Shown here: piece by piece, positions 6,483 through 6,562 of the stretch
How the letters are laid out: each line of letters opens with the position of its first letter
Position numbering within the stretch: position 1 is the first letter of the stretch
DNA from: JANNAV01 sp031384695
GTDB taxonomy: Bacteria; Pseudomonadota; Alphaproteobacteria; Rhodobacterales; Rhodobacteraceae
DNA: 6,562 bases
Direction: 5' to 3'
Assembly (NCBI GenBank): GCA_031384695.1
Contig: JANNAV010000255.1
Location: 1-6,562, forward strand
Made by a program: the position numbers and the translations under genes
The notes under the pieces: model-generated
Told to the model about the DNA's origin: nothing
The model's input: the letters and a program-made list of their open reading frames with translations, nothing else
Databases searched by the model: none

Positions 6483-6562
6483 ATGATTTCCGGGAATATG
6501 TTGAAGTTCTACATTAACGGCGCCTGGGTTGAGCCGATCTCGAAAGCGCGGATGGGGGTGGA
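6483..6562 (+). CDS. Aldehyde dehydrogenase family protein, N-terminus (3' end outside window)
   Basis: Twenty-six codons are visible, beginning MISGNMLKFYINGAWVEPIS. The FYINGAWVEP pattern is the usual opening of NAD(P)-dependent aldehyde dehydrogenases, in which a first beta strand with INGxWV precedes the conserved NPATE stretch, here just beyond the edge. The catalytic Cys and Glu are not in view, so neither activity nor subfamily can be judged. Placed 7 bases after the mttB-like gene, it probably oxidises an aldehyde released during breakdown of the N-methylated substrate; this is inference from context. ATG 6498 is the alternative start. Confidence 0.75.
   Translation, partial: MISGNMLKFYINGAWVEPISKARMGV

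Overview
The window is dense, GC-rich coding DNA with every recognisable gene on the + strand. Strongly G/C-biased third codon positions, GTG starts, and the families present suggest an alphaproteobacterium, most likely Rhodobacterales (Roseobacter/Rhodobacteraceae). The motif CCCCCGTGGGATATTT before the fourth gene also resembles an intergenic motif I remember as common in that group. The taxonomic call is inference from style, not from a marker gene.

Layout: (1) 1-1249, the 3' part of a gene for a dimethylglycine dehydrogenase-like flavoprotein, of which only the folate-binding GcvT half lies in the window. (2) 1254-2297, a zinc-independent MDR oxidoreductase of the quinone-reductase type. 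(3) 2294-4738, a complete 814-residue FAD-dependent sarcosine/dimethylglycine dehydrogenase-like protein with both DAO and GcvT halves. (4) 4739-4915, a 177-base intergenic stretch holding a 36-bp tandem array that forms four evenly spaced hairpins. (5) 4916-6475, a trimethylamine methyltransferase (MttB) family protein without pyrrolysine. (6) 6483 to the end, the first 26 codons of an aldehyde dehydrogenase.

Genes 1-2 are 4 bases apart, genes 2-3 overlap by 4 bases, and genes 5-6 are 7 bases apart, so this looks like one operon or two abutting transcription units split by the repeat array. The common theme is stripping methyl groups from N-methylated compounds such as betaines, dimethylglycine, sarcosine or relatives. 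The MttB-like protein would take a methyl from a quaternary amine to a corrinoid protein. The two flavoproteins would oxidatively demethylate the resulting tertiary and secondary amines and pass the one-carbon unit to tetrahydrofolate. The MDR enzyme and aldehyde dehydrogenase would process the remaining carbon skeleton or an aldehyde. Exact substrates cannot be read from the sequence. No corrinoid protein, corrinoid:folate methyltransferase, transporter or regulator is inside the window.

The most notable features are the 36-bp hairpin array, the pairing of two different demethylation chemistries in one cluster, and the two divergent GcvT-fusion paralogues that differ at the key acidic residue of the folate domain.
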